DNA of 64,000 nucleotides from Leminorella richardii (GTDB taxonomy: Bacteria > Pseudomonadota > Gammaproteobacteria > Enterobacterales > Enterobacteriaceae). Shown in pieces: positions 1-9,892 of this stretch. A program made the translations under genes and the position numbers. The notes beneath the pieces are model-generated. The model was not told the origin of the DNA, ran no database searches, and saw only the letters and a list, made by a program, of their open reading frames with translations. Numbering within the stretch: the first letter of the stretch is position 1; every line of letters starts with the position of its first letter. Location: assembly GCF_900478135.1 (NCBI RefSeq), contig NZ_LS483470.1:489501-553500 (forward strand), given 5' to 3'.

Positions 1-878
1 ACGGCGCATACTGGCACGGGGCGATCCGCTTTGTTATCGGCTGGGCCAGCGGATGGGGGCTGGTGATGGTGGCAGCCTGGAGCAGCGAGCGGCTCTTGGC
101 GCTGGGGCGGCCAGGACTTTCAGCCGCCGTATTTGCAGGGCCGGGAGCGGGAATTTTTCTCAGCGGCCTGCTGGCGGTGTGGTTTCACGCTCAGCAGTGG
201 AGCGCGGATGCCGCTTGGCTAGGCTACGGTACCGTTGCGCTGGTGCTTGCCTCTGCGGTTAGTATGAATTTCCCCCGCAGAGGCGATATGCATCGCCCGC
301 AAAGTGCGGCCACAGTGCCGATAGCGCTGACCGGAAACGTGAAGAGACTGGTGTGGAGCTACAGTCTGGCGGGGTTTGGCTATATCCTGCCTGCAACTTT
401 TCTCTCTCAAATGGCGACAGAGCGGTTTCCCGGCTCCCCGCTTGCTCAGTTTATGTGGCCACTGTTTGGTGGCGCTTCTGTGGTTGGTATCGGCATTCTG
501 ATCGCTACTCGGCACTACTTTTCTACGCCAACCTCTCTTCGGTTGGCCATCGCGCTTTGGCTACAGGCGCTGGGGGTTGCCTGTGCAGAGCTTATACCCG
601 GCGTTGTCGGTCTGGCCTTGGGGGCGATTCTGGTGGGGGGCGGATTCCTGTGTGTGGTGCAGCTATCGCTGCTGTACGGCAGGGAGCTAGCGCCAGACTC
701 CGCGCGCTATATGGCGGGGCTGCTAACGACGGGCTACGCTGCTGGCCAGCTTGTAGGCCCAATGCTCTCCGCACTCTCTACTTCATTAACCGGCAGCCTG
801 ACACCCGCACTGTATGTAGCGGCTTTTGCCTTAATGCTTGCAGGACTCCTGGTTTGGCCCGTAAAGAAACTAGCCTGA
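1..878 (+). CDS. YbfB/YjiJ-like MFS transporter, 3' part only
   Basis: The reading frame is open from base 3 to the stop at 876-878, so the gene begins before the window. At least 291 residues are present. The protein is very hydrophobic, with repeated glycine/alanine-rich membrane segments typical of the major facilitator superfamily, for example the GWASGWGLVMVAAW stretch near the left edge. The overall look fits the YbfB/YjiJ branch (MFS_4) of putative inner-membrane efflux or uptake carriers; no substrate can be inferred. Its 3' end overlaps the end of the convergent pbpC by 9 bases, so there is no room for a terminator between the two genes. Confidence 0.75.
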   Translation, partial: GAYWHGAIRFVIGWASGWGLVMVAAWSSERLLALGRPGLSAAVFAGPGAGIFLSGLLAVWFHAQQWSADAAWLGYGTVALVLASAVSMNFPRRGDMHRPQSAATVPIALTGNVKRLVWSYSLAGFGYILPATFLSQMATERFPGSPLAQFMWPLFGGASVVGIGILIATRHYFSTPTSLRLAIALWLQALGVACAELIPGVVGLALGAILVGGGFLCVVQLSLLYGRELAPDSARYMAGLLTTGYAAGQLVGPMLSALSTSLTGSLTPALYVAAFALMLAGLLVWPVKKLA

Positions 879-3275
879 AGGAATATTGGTGATGGCTACG
901 TTAACGTTTCTGGTATCGGCACGCCCGCGATCGTCTATTGCCCGGATGCGATAGCGACCGCTGGCTTCAGGCCGCCATTCGATAGCCTTTTGGCTAGTAG
1001 AGTTCCCCAGATAGGCATCGTCAACGAACCAGTAGATAACTCGGCTGTCGCCGTCGGTGATGGCATTAAAGACGATAGGCGTATTTTTCAGGGTTGCTCG
1101 CCGCAGTGTATAGGTGGTATTGCGAAGCGGTGAGGTAATACGCGGTGGCGTACCCCCGACTGCGCTGTTGCCATCCCGACAGTGGGCGGTCGAGGGGGGC
1201 GCTTTTTTGGGTAGCCCAGCCTGTGCAAACACTTTTGCCAAGTCAGACGGCCAGTATTCGAAAACCTCAATATTGACCTGCGAAGGGTCGTAAGGTGGGC
1301 AGACGACGTCGCCGGTTTCCTTATCGATCGCGACTGGGCGATAAACCGTATCAACGCTAATGGGGGACTTGCCGGGGATAAACCAGGTTTTGCCCTTTCG
1401 CTGGCACCAGGGGGTAGGAAGGCTACCGCTGGAGAGGCAAACTTCAACCTGACGCAGATTTTCCGGCTGCCGATGGGGTGGCTCTTTAAGCGCTGGGTAG
1501 TCAGCAATGACGTTATCAATAATATTGAAAAATAGCGGAGCGGCGGTGTCTGCACCAATAAAGGCGCTGTTACCCTTGCCGTCAAAGTTCCCCTGCCACA
1601 CCACCAGCACGTAAGGGCCGAAAATGCCGCTGCTCCAGGCGTCGCGAAATCCCCACGAAGTACCCGTTTTCCAGTATACCGGCAGCGAGAGCGGCCTTTG
1701 GGCAAGCGTGTCTCCAGGGCGGCGGTGCTGGCTAAGCATGTCTAGTGTAATAAAGCTGGCTTCTTCACTCAGCAGACGAACAGGGGCTGAGGGAGGTGTT
1801 GATTCTTCAAACCTCAGCGGGCTTAGTGTGCCTCTGTTTGCCAAGATGGCGTAGAGCCGGGCCAGTTCCTGTGCGGTAACTTCTCCGCCGCCAAGCGCCA
1901 GTGAGAGCCCGTAGTGCCGCTCTGTGGCTAAGTTGGCTACGCCAGAGGTTTGCAAAAACTGATAAAGGTTTGGCTGTTTTAGCCGAGCGGCAATAGCTAC
2001 TGCGGGCACGTTGCGGCTGTAGTTAAGGGCGTCGGTGGCGGAAATGGGGCCGAGAAAGCGGTGGTCAAAGTTCTCCGGTGCATAGGCGCCAAAGGAAGAA
2101 GGGACGTCCTTGAGAATGGTCATCGGATGGAGCTGCCCCTGTTCAAGCCCCAGCGCATAGATAAACGGCTTAAGGGTAGATCCCGGTGAACGCTTTGCAT
2201 CGGTACCGTTAACCTGCCCCTGAATGTCTCGGTTAAGGTAGTCAGCAGACCCAACCAGAGCTCGAACGCCCATGTCGCGGGTATCGACCAGAAGAACGGC
2301 AGCGTTGCGGATACCGCGGCTTTTGTTGCGTTCTATAAACGCACTGACCTGATTTTCGACAAGGTGCTGGAGACGAGCGTCCAGCGTGGTGATAACGTCC
2401 TGTTTCCTGTTTGTACTTAGGCGGTACTGCCGCTGAAGCTGCTCGACCAGATGGGGAGCGATAAAGGGCATTTTTTCAGGTTGCCTAAAGGTCAGGGGCA
2501 GTTGAAACAGCGCTGACAGATTAGCGTCTTCAGGATGCTCTTCCAGCCAGCTCTGATACAGCCGGTTGCGGGCGTTGGTCAGAGAGAGGCCGACGACTCC
2601 CGTTTTTGCATCAACCCGGTAGCTGGGGGACTGAGGCAATACTGACAGCGTTAGCGCTTCTGGCAGCGTTAGGGCTGAGGGCTTTTTGTCAAAATAGATC
2701 AGGCTGGCAGCGCCGACGCTTTCAATATTTCTACCGTAGGGCGCATAGTTGAGGTAGGCTTCAAGAATATCGCGTTTGGAGTAGCTAAGTTCCAGCTGAA
2801 TGGCTCTTAGAATTTGTACGGCCTTACCGTGCAGTGTGCGAGTATTAAGCCGCCAGTGCATGCGGGCAAGCTGCATGGTTAGCGTAGACCCGCCCTGCTG
2901 GCGCCCTCCGCTGACGTAACTGACCCAGAAGCCGCGCAGCAGGCTGTAGGGGTTAAAACCGGGATGGTAGTAAAACCAGCGATCCTCGTAGCGCATTATG
3001 CCTTCAACCACCAGCGGCGAGATGTCTTCCAGCGGAGTCCAAAGCCGATAACGATCGTCGTTAGCCAGCGTTAGCCTCATCAGCGTTCCCTGGCGATCGT
3101 AATAGGCGGTCGACAGCGGAAGCCCTTCCGACAGAGGCGGATGCGGCCACAGGCGAAATCCGATAAGCAGTATCGCCAGTAGGAACAGCGCCATCAGCAG
3201 GTTTTGCAGAAAGCGCCTCATTCCGGCCCTCGAAAAGCGGCCGGAAGGTTTTGTGGCGATAGGTTCGGGCGACAC
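870..3275 (-). CDS. pbpC: Penicillin-binding protein 1C, bifunctional murein glycosyltransferase/transpeptidase
   Basis: The 801-residue protein has one N-terminal membrane anchor (about residues 24-40). A GT51 glycosyltransferase domain follows, with EDRWFYYHPG around the catalytic Glu97. The penicillin-binding transpeptidase domain has S366-T-L-K, a YSRN (SxN) box and K536-T-G, and the protein ends in a BiPBP_C domain. The length is close to the E. coli enzyme (about 770). PBP1C polymerises glycan strands in the periplasm; its transpeptidase role is less well established than that of PBP1A/1B. The called start is GTG at 3275; an in-frame ATG 18 codons later is an alternative. It lies 11 bases behind the alpha-2-macroglobulin gene, the same pairing as E. 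coli yfhM-pbpC, so the two are almost certainly co-transcribed. Confidence 0.95.
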   Translation of the reverse strand: MSPEPIATKPSGRFSRAGMRRFLQNLLMALFLLAILLIGFRLWPHPPLSEGLPLSTAYYDRQGTLMRLTLANDDRYRLWTPLEDISPLVVEGIMRYEDRWFYYHPGFNPYSLLRGFWVSYVSGGRQQGGSTLTMQLARMHWRLNTRTLHGKAVQILRAIQLELSYSKRDILEAYLNYAPYGRNIESVGAASLIYFDKKPSALTLPEALTLSVLPQSPSYRVDAKTGVVGLSLTNARNRLYQSWLEEHPEDANLSALFQLPLTFRQPEKMPFIAPHLVEQLQRQYRLSTNRKQDVITTLDARLQHLVENQVSAFIERNKSRGIRNAAVLLVDTRDMGVRALVGSADYLNRDIQGQVNGTDAKRSPGSTLKPFIYALGLEQGQLHPMTILKDVPSSFGAYAPENFDHRFLGPISATDALNYSRNVPAVAIAARLKQPNLYQFLQTSGVANLATERHYGLSLALGGGEVTAQELARLYAILANRGTLSPLRFEESTPPSAPVRLLSEEASFITLDMLSQHRRPGDTLAQRPLSLPVYWKTGTSWGFRDAWSSGIFGPYVLVVWQGNFDGKGNSAFIGADTAAPLFFNIIDNVIADYPALKEPPHRQPENLRQVEVCLSSGSLPTPWCQRKGKTWFIPGKSPISVDTVYRPVAIDKETGDVVCPPYDPSQVNIEVFEYWPSDLAKVFAQAGLPKKAPPSTAHCRDGNSAVGGTPPRITSPLRNTTYTLRRATLKNTPIVFNAITDGDSRVIYWFVDDAYLGNSTSQKAIEWRPEASGRYRIRAIDDRGRADTRNVNVAITNIPSG

Positions 3276-3286
3276 GTAGTTAACCG

Positions 3287-6200
3287 CTACCTGATGGCGT
3301 TCGGCGCGGTAACCGTTAGGGTACCCGTACCGACGGCCAGCGCCTGAATGTCGCGGTTATACATTGCTTCACCAAAGGCAGGCGGCACGGTAAAGACGCC
3401 GGAGTTAGTCGCCTTGATTTGGTAAACGAACTCCTGGGCCTGCTTCGTGGCGTGGCCGTAAATGATGACTCTGTCTTCGCGAATATCGCTATAGCTGGGC
3501 TGGAAGCGGGATCCGGAAGAGGCTTTCGGTGACTGCCAAGAGGCGGCTGTACCGTCATCGCTTGAGGCACCGGCGCTTTCCGGTGACTGCTGAACAACTT
3601 CAAAGCCGCCGGGCAGCAGGTCAACGATCGCCAGACTGTTGAGCCCCTCTTTGGCGTTAGCGCGGATCTTCAGGCGTACGTAAAGTTTTTCACCCAGCGC
3701 AACGCTGTTGACGATATTGCCTTCCTCGTTAACGTAGTCTCGACTGATTTCTAAACCGCGAGAAACGGGCTTTGTCGGCAGGTGCCGATCGTAGCCGGCC
3801 TGAGTGACTACGTACCAGGCAGGGACGTTCTCTGGATTGTGGAACAGGACTTCCGTGGCCTGGGCGTCAAAGCTGCTGACGGTCGTTGAGCCAATCATCA
3901 GACTGCCGCCCGCCTGCTGTTTTTCTCCCTGTTTAACGCTGATGCTCAGTCCACTTACCGGTGCAGCAGGGGTTTGGAGGCGGGCAGTATAGTATTCCAG
4001 CGCTAAAATGGTCATTGCTGAAGAGTAGGTGGTATAACGCTCCTCTTTCAGGCGCAGCGCCATATTTTCCAGCAGCTGAGGCGGGATACTACCAGCCTTC
4101 TCTGGGAAATGGCGAACGATGAGGTAAAGGCGAGTGCTGTCTTGAACCAGCGGATCGAAGTAGCCTCTTGTCCACCAGGCTTTGTCATAGCTTTTGCTAA
4201 GGGCTTCCCAGGTTGGCTGTAAAAGCGCATCGGCCTGTTTGTCCATTTTCAGCATCTTGTAGGATGCGGCAAGGTACAGCGATCCCAGATCCTGCTGCCA
4301 GCTGTCAGGCGCATTCTTTTGCATGCGCGTCTGAACTGCGGCCAGCAGGCCAGTGGTGACCTCCCCTTGGCGCGTTAACAGATAGGTGGCAAAGGCGCGC
4401 AGACGCAGGTCGTCTTGCGTGTACATTGCGTCGTTTGCCGCCATACGCGCCAGATAGCCGTTGGCAGATTTAAGCAGCGATTCGGAGATGGGGTAGCCCG
4501 CTTCGCGCGCTTCCAGTAAGAACTGAACGACATAAGGGGTGATAAACGGATCGGCATCAGGCGAAGAGCGCCATTCACCGACAGCTCCCTGACTGTTTTG
4601 ACGCGCCAGAAGCGTAGTGATCACGTTTCTAACCTGACTGCGGGTTTTTTCCTGTACGCTCCCGGCTTTTGTCTCAGGATGGCGCTGCTGAAACAGTAGC
4701 GGCACCGTCTGGCTGACAATTTGCTCAGAGCAGGCGTTAGGGTAGTCCGCCAGATACTGAGAAAGGCCGTTAGTCAACACCAGAGGCGAACGGGACACTC
4801 TGGCGTCGCGGCGGGCAAACTGATCGTACATTTGACGAATGTCGCTTACGTTTTGCTGAGTGCCGTCCATCCGGCCCATTATAGACTGGGTGCGGAAAGG
4901 TGCTGCTGGCCTGAGGGATAGGCTAACGGTACGTGAAGCTGACTTATCGCCAGCGTGGGCGCTAAATTGAATCGACGCATTGCCCAGATTGTCTTTCGCC
5001 TTGAGGCGGAAAGTCACAACCCCTTCCTGCTTTTCTGCCAAAGACAGGCTGTAGTTTTGATTGCCAACGACTTCAAGCTGAGGCGGCGGCTTAATAGCCA
5101 CATCTAGCGTTGTTTTCTCGCCGTTAAGACCAGTCAAGTTGTTAGCGACACCCAGCGTGACGTCAAACTGGTCACCCGGAGAGACGGTTGTCGGCACGTT
5201 AGGGCTTAAGACAAAGTCGTCGCGAACGGTAGTGTAGCGCTGGGTATGACCGATGCGTTCTGGCGTAACGGACACCGCCATCACCCGCAGCTTGCCGTTA
5301 AAGTAGTCCGGCACGCGGTAGCTAAACTCGGCTTCGCCGTTAACGTCAGTAATGCCTGACCAATAGGCGACGGGCTCATCTTTTTTCCGCTTGAACGGGT
5401 TCAGGTGCAGGTCTACGCCTTCGCCCGCATCGCCGCCAGGCGCAGAGGCTAGGGAGAGCATCTTGCTGAACTCTGGCAGGATAAGGTCAAGGATCTGGGC
5501 GCTTTCTACTTCCAGCGCGCGCTTGCGGAAGAAATAGTCCAGCGGATCCTTCAGGCGATAGCGGGCAACCTGAAGAATACCTTCGTCCACGGCGAATACG
5601 GTAACGCGCTGTGCAGAGTCAGTTTTCACCTTGATAGACAGCGTTTCTCCGGGCTTGATGATTTCCGGTGAATCGATCTCTATTTTTGCCTGACGAGCTT
5701 CGTGGCTGATTTTAAACGGAGCCACGCCGTAGCTGAGCGGGCTCATAAAGATCTCATCGGAGTTCATATCGCGAATGAACTGCACGTTGATGTAGCCGTT
5801 GCCTTCCATGTCGGCGGGAAGGCGTATGGTTTGTACAGAGCTTGTGGTGTCAGTATGGAACCACTGCCAGTGGTAAACTTTATCCCGTTCAATAGTAATG
5901 ATGCCGCTGCCCGCGTAGGGCGCATTAATCGCTACCTCAATATCTTCACCCTGACGATACGATGTTTTATTGAGGGTGAGTTTCAGCTCTGCATTGCGCT
6001 CAAGTGAACGGGAAACGTTAGCATTGCCCGCCACCGTGTAGGAAACGCGGTTGAGTACTTTATTGTCCGCATCTTTAATCACCAGCACGAAGTTACCCGG
6101 CTTTTCTGTGTTCAGCGTAAAGTCAGTTCCCTGAGCGCTGATAGAGAGAGGCTCTTCGGCGATGGCAGCCTCTTTCAGCTTGGACTGATACTTATAGACG

Positions 6201-9200
6201 CCGGAATTTTCACGGGTCAGTACCGAGAGGTACTTCTGCTCCAGTAGCTCTGCCTTTAGCCCAGACAGAGGGATCTGCGCGAGTGAAGGATCGACAGCAA
6301 GCAAGTTTATTTTGCGCTCTGAACGATGGCTGATGTAGTCCAGCGAACCGTCCGCCTTTACGCCGACCAGATAGTCGTGAGGGGAAACCATGACGCGCGC
6401 TGCGGCAGTGACAGAACGACCTCCACCGGCCTCAAAGGCTTCTGAAATAAGCTGGAGCTGATAAGTCGCATCGCCGTAGGCTTCAAGCCCCAGAGCAATC
6501 GAGGCTTTACCATTCGCATCGGTTGTGCGTTCTTCAAGTTCAGTGTCGAAGCCGTCGCCGCTGCGGCGGTTTTCATAAAACTGATAGTCGGCAAACTGGC
6601 TAAAGTTGGGGTAGATCGGGCGCAGCGTGAGTTTGGACTTAACGCGCCTGTCCTGTGCTGGCGTACCGAACAGGTTTTGTACGTCAATGTCAGCCTTTAG
6701 TTCGGACGGCTTGACCCAGCCCTGCTTGCGATCTGGCGTGAGGGTAAGGGCTACTTTCAGTCTGTCTGGCTCAAACTCTTTGATTCTAACCATGGTACTG
6801 CCCAGCAGGCGGGAATCCCGCTTGTCTTTGCCGACCAGATACAGATCGACGGTCCAGTCGCCAGTGGGTGAGTTTTCTGCGGTAGTGTAACTGAGCTCAT
6901 TAAAACCGGAGGCTTCCAGTGTGAGCGGAAACTCTGCCATCAGAGTATTTCTTGGATCGCGCACTTCAGCGCGTAGAGGAATACCGGTGACAGGGGTTTT
7001 CCAGTCTACGGTTCTTGTAATCAGGCCAATGTTAAACTTTTCCCCAGGACGATAGACACCGCGATCGGAGAATAGATAACTCCCCAGCGTTCGGGGATCC
7101 CTAGGCGTGCTTTCACCGAAAATGTCGAAGCGAGAAAGTTCGAGCTGGCGATCGTAATAGGCATACGTAGGTAGGAAAGAGACATCCCCTTCCTTTTCCA
7201 CCAAGAACATAACCGCCGTCTGTTCGGCGCGAAAGTCCTTTAGAGAAGGGAACGCGACGTGGCCGTCTTCAGCGGTGGTTTTACTTAACAGCGTAGTGCC
7301 GTTTTTAGCGATAACGGACACTGTCGCACCGCTGACGGGCTCGCCGCTGTGAATTGACTGAACGAAAACGTCTCGGGAGCCGTCAACTGACGTTTTTGAC
7401 ATAATGCCAAGGTCGGTAACAACGACAAAGCGGGAATCTGTAGGGCGCGGCTCCGCTTCTTCATCCATGGCTTCTGGATCGTTACCGTCATACTCGTTTT
7501 CATTCTTTTTAACTGTGTTCTTTTGAGGATCCCAGGGCTTTAGGCTAAGCAGGAAGATACCGCGTTTAGATTTAGGATCGCTGGTCAAATAGCGGCTAAG
7601 ATCGATGCCCTCGTATTTGACATCACCTGGATTGCTAACGTTGATAGCCGTTTGATAACTGAAGCTTTCAGTAAAGTATTCGGCGTTCAGGCGATCAAAG
7701 TCTGCGGCGGTGAAGGTCTCATTCTTAAACGAAACGATGTGCTGTAGCTGGCTTGGAATAACGCGCTTAATATCAAGCTTCAGACCGGGCACGTTGCGGG
7801 CAGTGACCGTAATGCGTTTGTCTCCCTTCATGGATAACAGAGAGCCTTCTGATACGAAGCGCAGTGTCTGAGGATAGTCGGGAACGCTGACGAGCCTGTA
7901 AACATTATTTTTCAGCCTGTAGCCACCGGCAGAAGCCAGCCCGGCAGAGACTTCCACCAGTAAATAGCGGTTGGCCGGCGCGTTATAGGTAAAGCTGAAG
8001 CTGGCCTGATTTTCCTGTTCATTGTCGTTCATCACAATGGGCAGTGAGTCGGATTGAGACATAATGGATTCATCTATCTCCTCAATCTGCCAAGGGTATA
8101 CAGCATCTTTATCGGTCTGTGCGCTTTTAGTTGGCTTATGCTGGGGGAGAAGCCAGGCTCTCGTGCTAGAAGCGATCGCTTTCTCATTAACTGCGTCGCT
8201 TAATGACAGAATCAGCGCCCGAGCGTCTTTACCGCCTTCTGTTTCAATCAGCTGACTGTGAATGTGATCCACACTCAGGCTATAGAGGCTTGGAACCTTG
8301 ACTGTATAGGTTTTGGGCGTCGCGGTCGCGTTTACTGACGCGGCGCTTGTGACACCCTTATCGATACTGAGTGTGACCTGCATGTCATTATCTGAAGGGG
8401 CGATTTGCTCTGAATGAACCCACGCCTGAAGCTTTTTGTCATCGTAAACGACGGAGTGTTTTAGCTTTTGGTTAGGAGACAGGGTTAGGTTGAGGCGTTT
8501 TTCAAAGCTCTGTACGTCAACGGGCGCGTTAAAAGTTACGGAGAAAATAGCGCTCTTTTTCTGCGGATCGCGAGGGTCTTGGTAAAACTCTCTTTGGGAC
8601 AGACGATAGTCGAAAGCAGCTATCTTAAAGGTGGCCTCACTTTGAGTTAGTGCAACCTGTGGAGCGACCAGCTGTGCGTTGTTGAACGTGACTTGGTACT
8701 CTTGCCCCATGGGCATCGCTTTGGCAGCAGTAAAGGTCAGTGTACGTTCATCCTGCCAGCGCCATTCCCCAGCAACGGCAGGTGAAAGAGTAATGCCTTC
8801 AGTAACGGTTTTACCAATGCGCTCAATGGGCGCTGCGGGGCGTGAAAACTTCAGAGTGAGGCGCTGAGGTTCTGCCGTTGCGCTGCGGTAGTTAACGGGT
8901 GACGGCACCTGAAGGCGGACATTGGTCTTGTGAATAACAAGCGGTGCCGGATCGATAGGAACCGGACGATTCAGATTCCAGTGATAGGCGTAGTAGCCGC
9001 CAGAGCCCGCGGCAGCCAGCAGAACCACCGCCAAGGCGGAGGACTTAGGATAGCGATTTACCCCGCCTTCAGCCCACAGGAGCGAGCGCCCGACAGCGCG
9101 AAGCCAGCCGGGCGTGCGCCACTGCACCCGCCCGATAAAGGGCGTTAACAGCAGGCCAAGAACGCGCAAACAGGCGGACAGCGTCCAGCCAATTGCGCGT

Positions 9201-9244
9201 AAAAGCGTAAAGGGAAAGCGGAGTAGAAAGCGCAGTACGTCCAT
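3287..9244 (-). CDS. yfhM: Alpha-2-macroglobulin family protein (long, membrane-anchored form)
   Basis: This 1985-residue protein contains the thioester motif C1505-S-E-Q1508 (CxEQ), the hallmark of thioester-type alpha-2-macroglobulins. Bacterial members are thought to trap attacking proteases in the periplasm while PBP1C repairs the exposed wall; that is family knowledge, not visible here. Instead of the lipobox of E. coli YfhM (1653 residues) it has a hydrophobic N-terminus and a membrane segment near residues 67-88 (ALAVVLLAAAGSGG), so it is probably anchored by a transmembrane helix. MG-type beta domains precede the thioester region and a receptor-binding-like domain lies at the C-terminus. 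ATG at 9244 is the first gene position of the yfhM-pbpC unit. Confidence 0.92.
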   Translation of the reverse strand: MDVLRFLLRFPFTLLRAIGWTLSACLRVLGLLLTPFIGRVQWRTPGWLRAVGRSLLWAEGGVNRYPKSSALAVVLLAAAGSGGYYAYHWNLNRPVPIDPAPLVIHKTNVRLQVPSPVNYRSATAEPQRLTLKFSRPAAPIERIGKTVTEGITLSPAVAGEWRWQDERTLTFTAAKAMPMGQEYQVTFNNAQLVAPQVALTQSEATFKIAAFDYRLSQREFYQDPRDPQKKSAIFSVTFNAPVDVQSFEKRLNLTLSPNQKLKHSVVYDDKKLQAWVHSEQIAPSDNDMQVTLSIDKGVTSAASVNATATPKTYTVKVPSLYSLSVDHIHSQLIETEGGKDARALILSLSDAVNEKAIASSTRAWLLPQHKPTKSAQTDKDAVYPWQIEEIDESIMSQSDSLPIVMNDNEQENQASFSFTYNAPANRYLLVEVSAGLASAGGYRLKNNVYRLVSVPDYPQTLRFVSEGSLLSMKGDKRITVTARNVPGLKLDIKRVIPSQLQHIVSFKNETFTAADFDRLNAEYFTESFSYQTAINVSNPGDVKYEGIDLSRYLTSDPKSKRGIFLLSLKPWDPQKNTVKKNENEYDGNDPEAMDEEAEPRPTDSRFVVVTDLGIMSKTSVDGSRDVFVQSIHSGEPVSGATVSVIAKNGTTLLSKTTAEDGHVAFPSLKDFRAEQTAVMFLVEKEGDVSFLPTYAYYDRQLELSRFDIFGESTPRDPRTLGSYLFSDRGVYRPGEKFNIGLITRTVDWKTPVTGIPLRAEVRDPRNTLMAEFPLTLEASGFNELSYTTAENSPTGDWTVDLYLVGKDKRDSRLLGSTMVRIKEFEPDRLKVALTLTPDRKQGWVKPSELKADIDVQNLFGTPAQDRRVKSKLTLRPIYPNFSQFADYQFYENRRSGDGFDTELEERTTDANGKASIALGLEAYGDATYQLQLISEAFEAGGGRSVTAAARVMVSPHDYLVGVKADGSLDYISHRSERKINLLAVDPSLAQIPLSGLKAELLEQKYLSVLTRENSGVYKYQSKLKEAAIAEEPLSISAQGTDFTLNTEKPGNFVLVIKDADNKVLNRVSYTVAGNANVSRSLERNAELKLTLNKTSYRQGEDIEVAINAPYAGSGIITIERDKVYHWQWFHTDTTSSVQTIRLPADMEGNGYINVQFIRDMNSDEIFMSPLSYGVAPFKISHEARQAKIEIDSPEIIKPGETLSIKVKTDSAQRVTVFAVDEGILQVARYRLKDPLDYFFRKRALEVESAQILDLILPEFSKMLSLASAPGGDAGEGVDLHLNPFKRKKDEPVAYWSGITDVNGEAEFSYRVPDYFNGKLRVMAVSVTPERIGHTQRYTTVRDDFVLSPNVPTTVSPGDQFDVTLGVANNLTGLNGEKTTLDVAIKPPPQLEVVGNQNYSLSLAEKQEGVVTFRLKAKDNLGNASIQFSAHAGDKSASRTVSLSLRPAAPFRTQSIMGRMDGTQQNVSDIRQMYDQFARRDARVSRSPLVLTNGLSQYLADYPNACSEQIVSQTVPLLFQQRHPETKAGSVQEKTRSQVRNVITTLLARQNSQGAVGEWRSSPDADPFITPYVVQFLLEAREAGYPISESLLKSANGYLARMAANDAMYTQDDLRLRAFATYLLTRQGEVTTGLLAAVQTRMQKNAPDSWQQDLGSLYLAASYKMLKMDKQADALLQPTWEALSKSYDKAWWTRGYFDPLVQDSTRLYLIVRHFPEKAGSIPPQLLENMALRLKEERYTTYSSAMTILALEYYTARLQTPAAPVSGLSISVKQGEKQQAGGSLMIGSTTVSSFDAQATEVLFHNPENVPAWYVVTQAGYDRHLPTKPVSRGLEISRDYVNEEGNIVNSVALGEKLYVRLKIRANAKEGLNSLAIVDLLPGGFEVVQQSPESAGASSDDGTAASWQSPKASSGSRFQPSYSDIREDRVIIYGHATKQAQEFVYQIKATNSGVFTVPPAFGEAMYNRDIQALAVGTGTLTVTAPNAIR

Positions 9245-9361
9245 ATAGCTATAGTCCTTTAAGTGCCACAGGTCGAAAGTAAAAGTGCGTAGTTTTGGTC
9301 AGCATAGTTTGCCAAACCAGTATGAAGAGTATGTGAAGTAATAGTAGTGGGAAAGAAACTA

Positions 9362-9411
9362 TCCCGTCCGTTGACCTGTAGGAATTATCGACGAAGCTGG
9401 TTCGGACGGGA
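9362..9411. repeat. Inverted repeat with long loop between yfhM and the NifX-like gene
   Basis: A perfect 9-base inverted repeat, TCCCGTCCG at 9362-9370 and CGGACGGGA at 9403-9411, is separated by 32 bases. It lies just downstream of the NifX-like gene (minus strand) and upstream of yfhM. There is no T-run on the minus-strand exit side, so it is not a standard terminator. It could be an mRNA 3' structure or an operator with widely spaced half-sites. Confidence 0.4.
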
Positions 9412-9427
9412 AGCCTTGAACGCCTAT

Positions 9428-9892
9428 TTAATGAGAGTCACAGCAGCGTTTACCTCCATCGTGATGGCAGTCACCATGGTCATGTTCGCTGCCTTCGTGA
9501 CTGCATCCACATCCTCCGCCTACTGCTTTTTTCGTTTCATAGTTGGGGGAGCGCTTCCCCTGTTGGGCGTCTGTCAGCGGCGTAAACCCCTCCAGATGCG
9601 CGGCACACAGTGCCTGAACGTCGATATTTCCACTGTGGGTCTTGAAGACAGACAGTTCGCGAGAGAGCAGCTTTCCAAGCATGCGCTCGCCGATATGGCG
9701 GACGATCACCCGTTGTGCATTTTGACGCTGCAGCATGTTTAGCAGCGCTTTCTTTTCTGCACAGCCACCTTCTCGGGCCGGGTTTATGTGGTGACATACG
9801 ATGCGGCCTTCGGCGTTGATAAAAATGAAGCTTTCCGCTTTGGTAAAATGGCCAGAGATATGCTCTTTTGTTACGGGAATTGCAGTGATCAT
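9428..9892 (-). CDS. NifX/NifB-type dinitrogenase cofactor-binding domain protein with His/Cys-rich tail
   Basis: The 154-residue protein starts with a NifX-like fold (dinitrogenase iron-molybdenum cofactor domain, about residues 1-105; note TKEHISGHFTKAESF and the segment VIVRHIGERMLGKLL). The last 30 residues are metal-ligand rich, with 5 Cys and 6 His (GCGCSHEG, CHHDGG). In nitrogen fixers this fold carries FeMo-cofactor precursors, but many non-fixing bacteria have a DUF134-linked copy of unknown role; here no nif genes are seen. A strong Shine-Dalgarno (AGGAGG, 7 bases before ATG at 9892) sits inside the upstream gene, and the two overlap by ATGA, so they are translationally coupled. A role in metal or Fe-S handling is inference. 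Confidence 0.85.
   Translation of the reverse strand: MITAIPVTKEHISGHFTKAESFIFINAEGRIVCHHINPAREGGCAEKKALLNMLQRQNAQRVIVRHIGERMLGKLLSRELSVFKTHSGNIDVQALCAAHLEGFTPLTDAQQGKRSPNYETKKAVGGGCGCSHEGSEHDHGDCHHDGGKRCCDSH

Noticed and set aside
9428..9892. Evidence for nitrogen fixation from the NifX-like protein
   Set aside because: No nifHDK, nifE/N or nifB is present in the window, and DUF134-linked NifX-like proteins are common in non-fixers.
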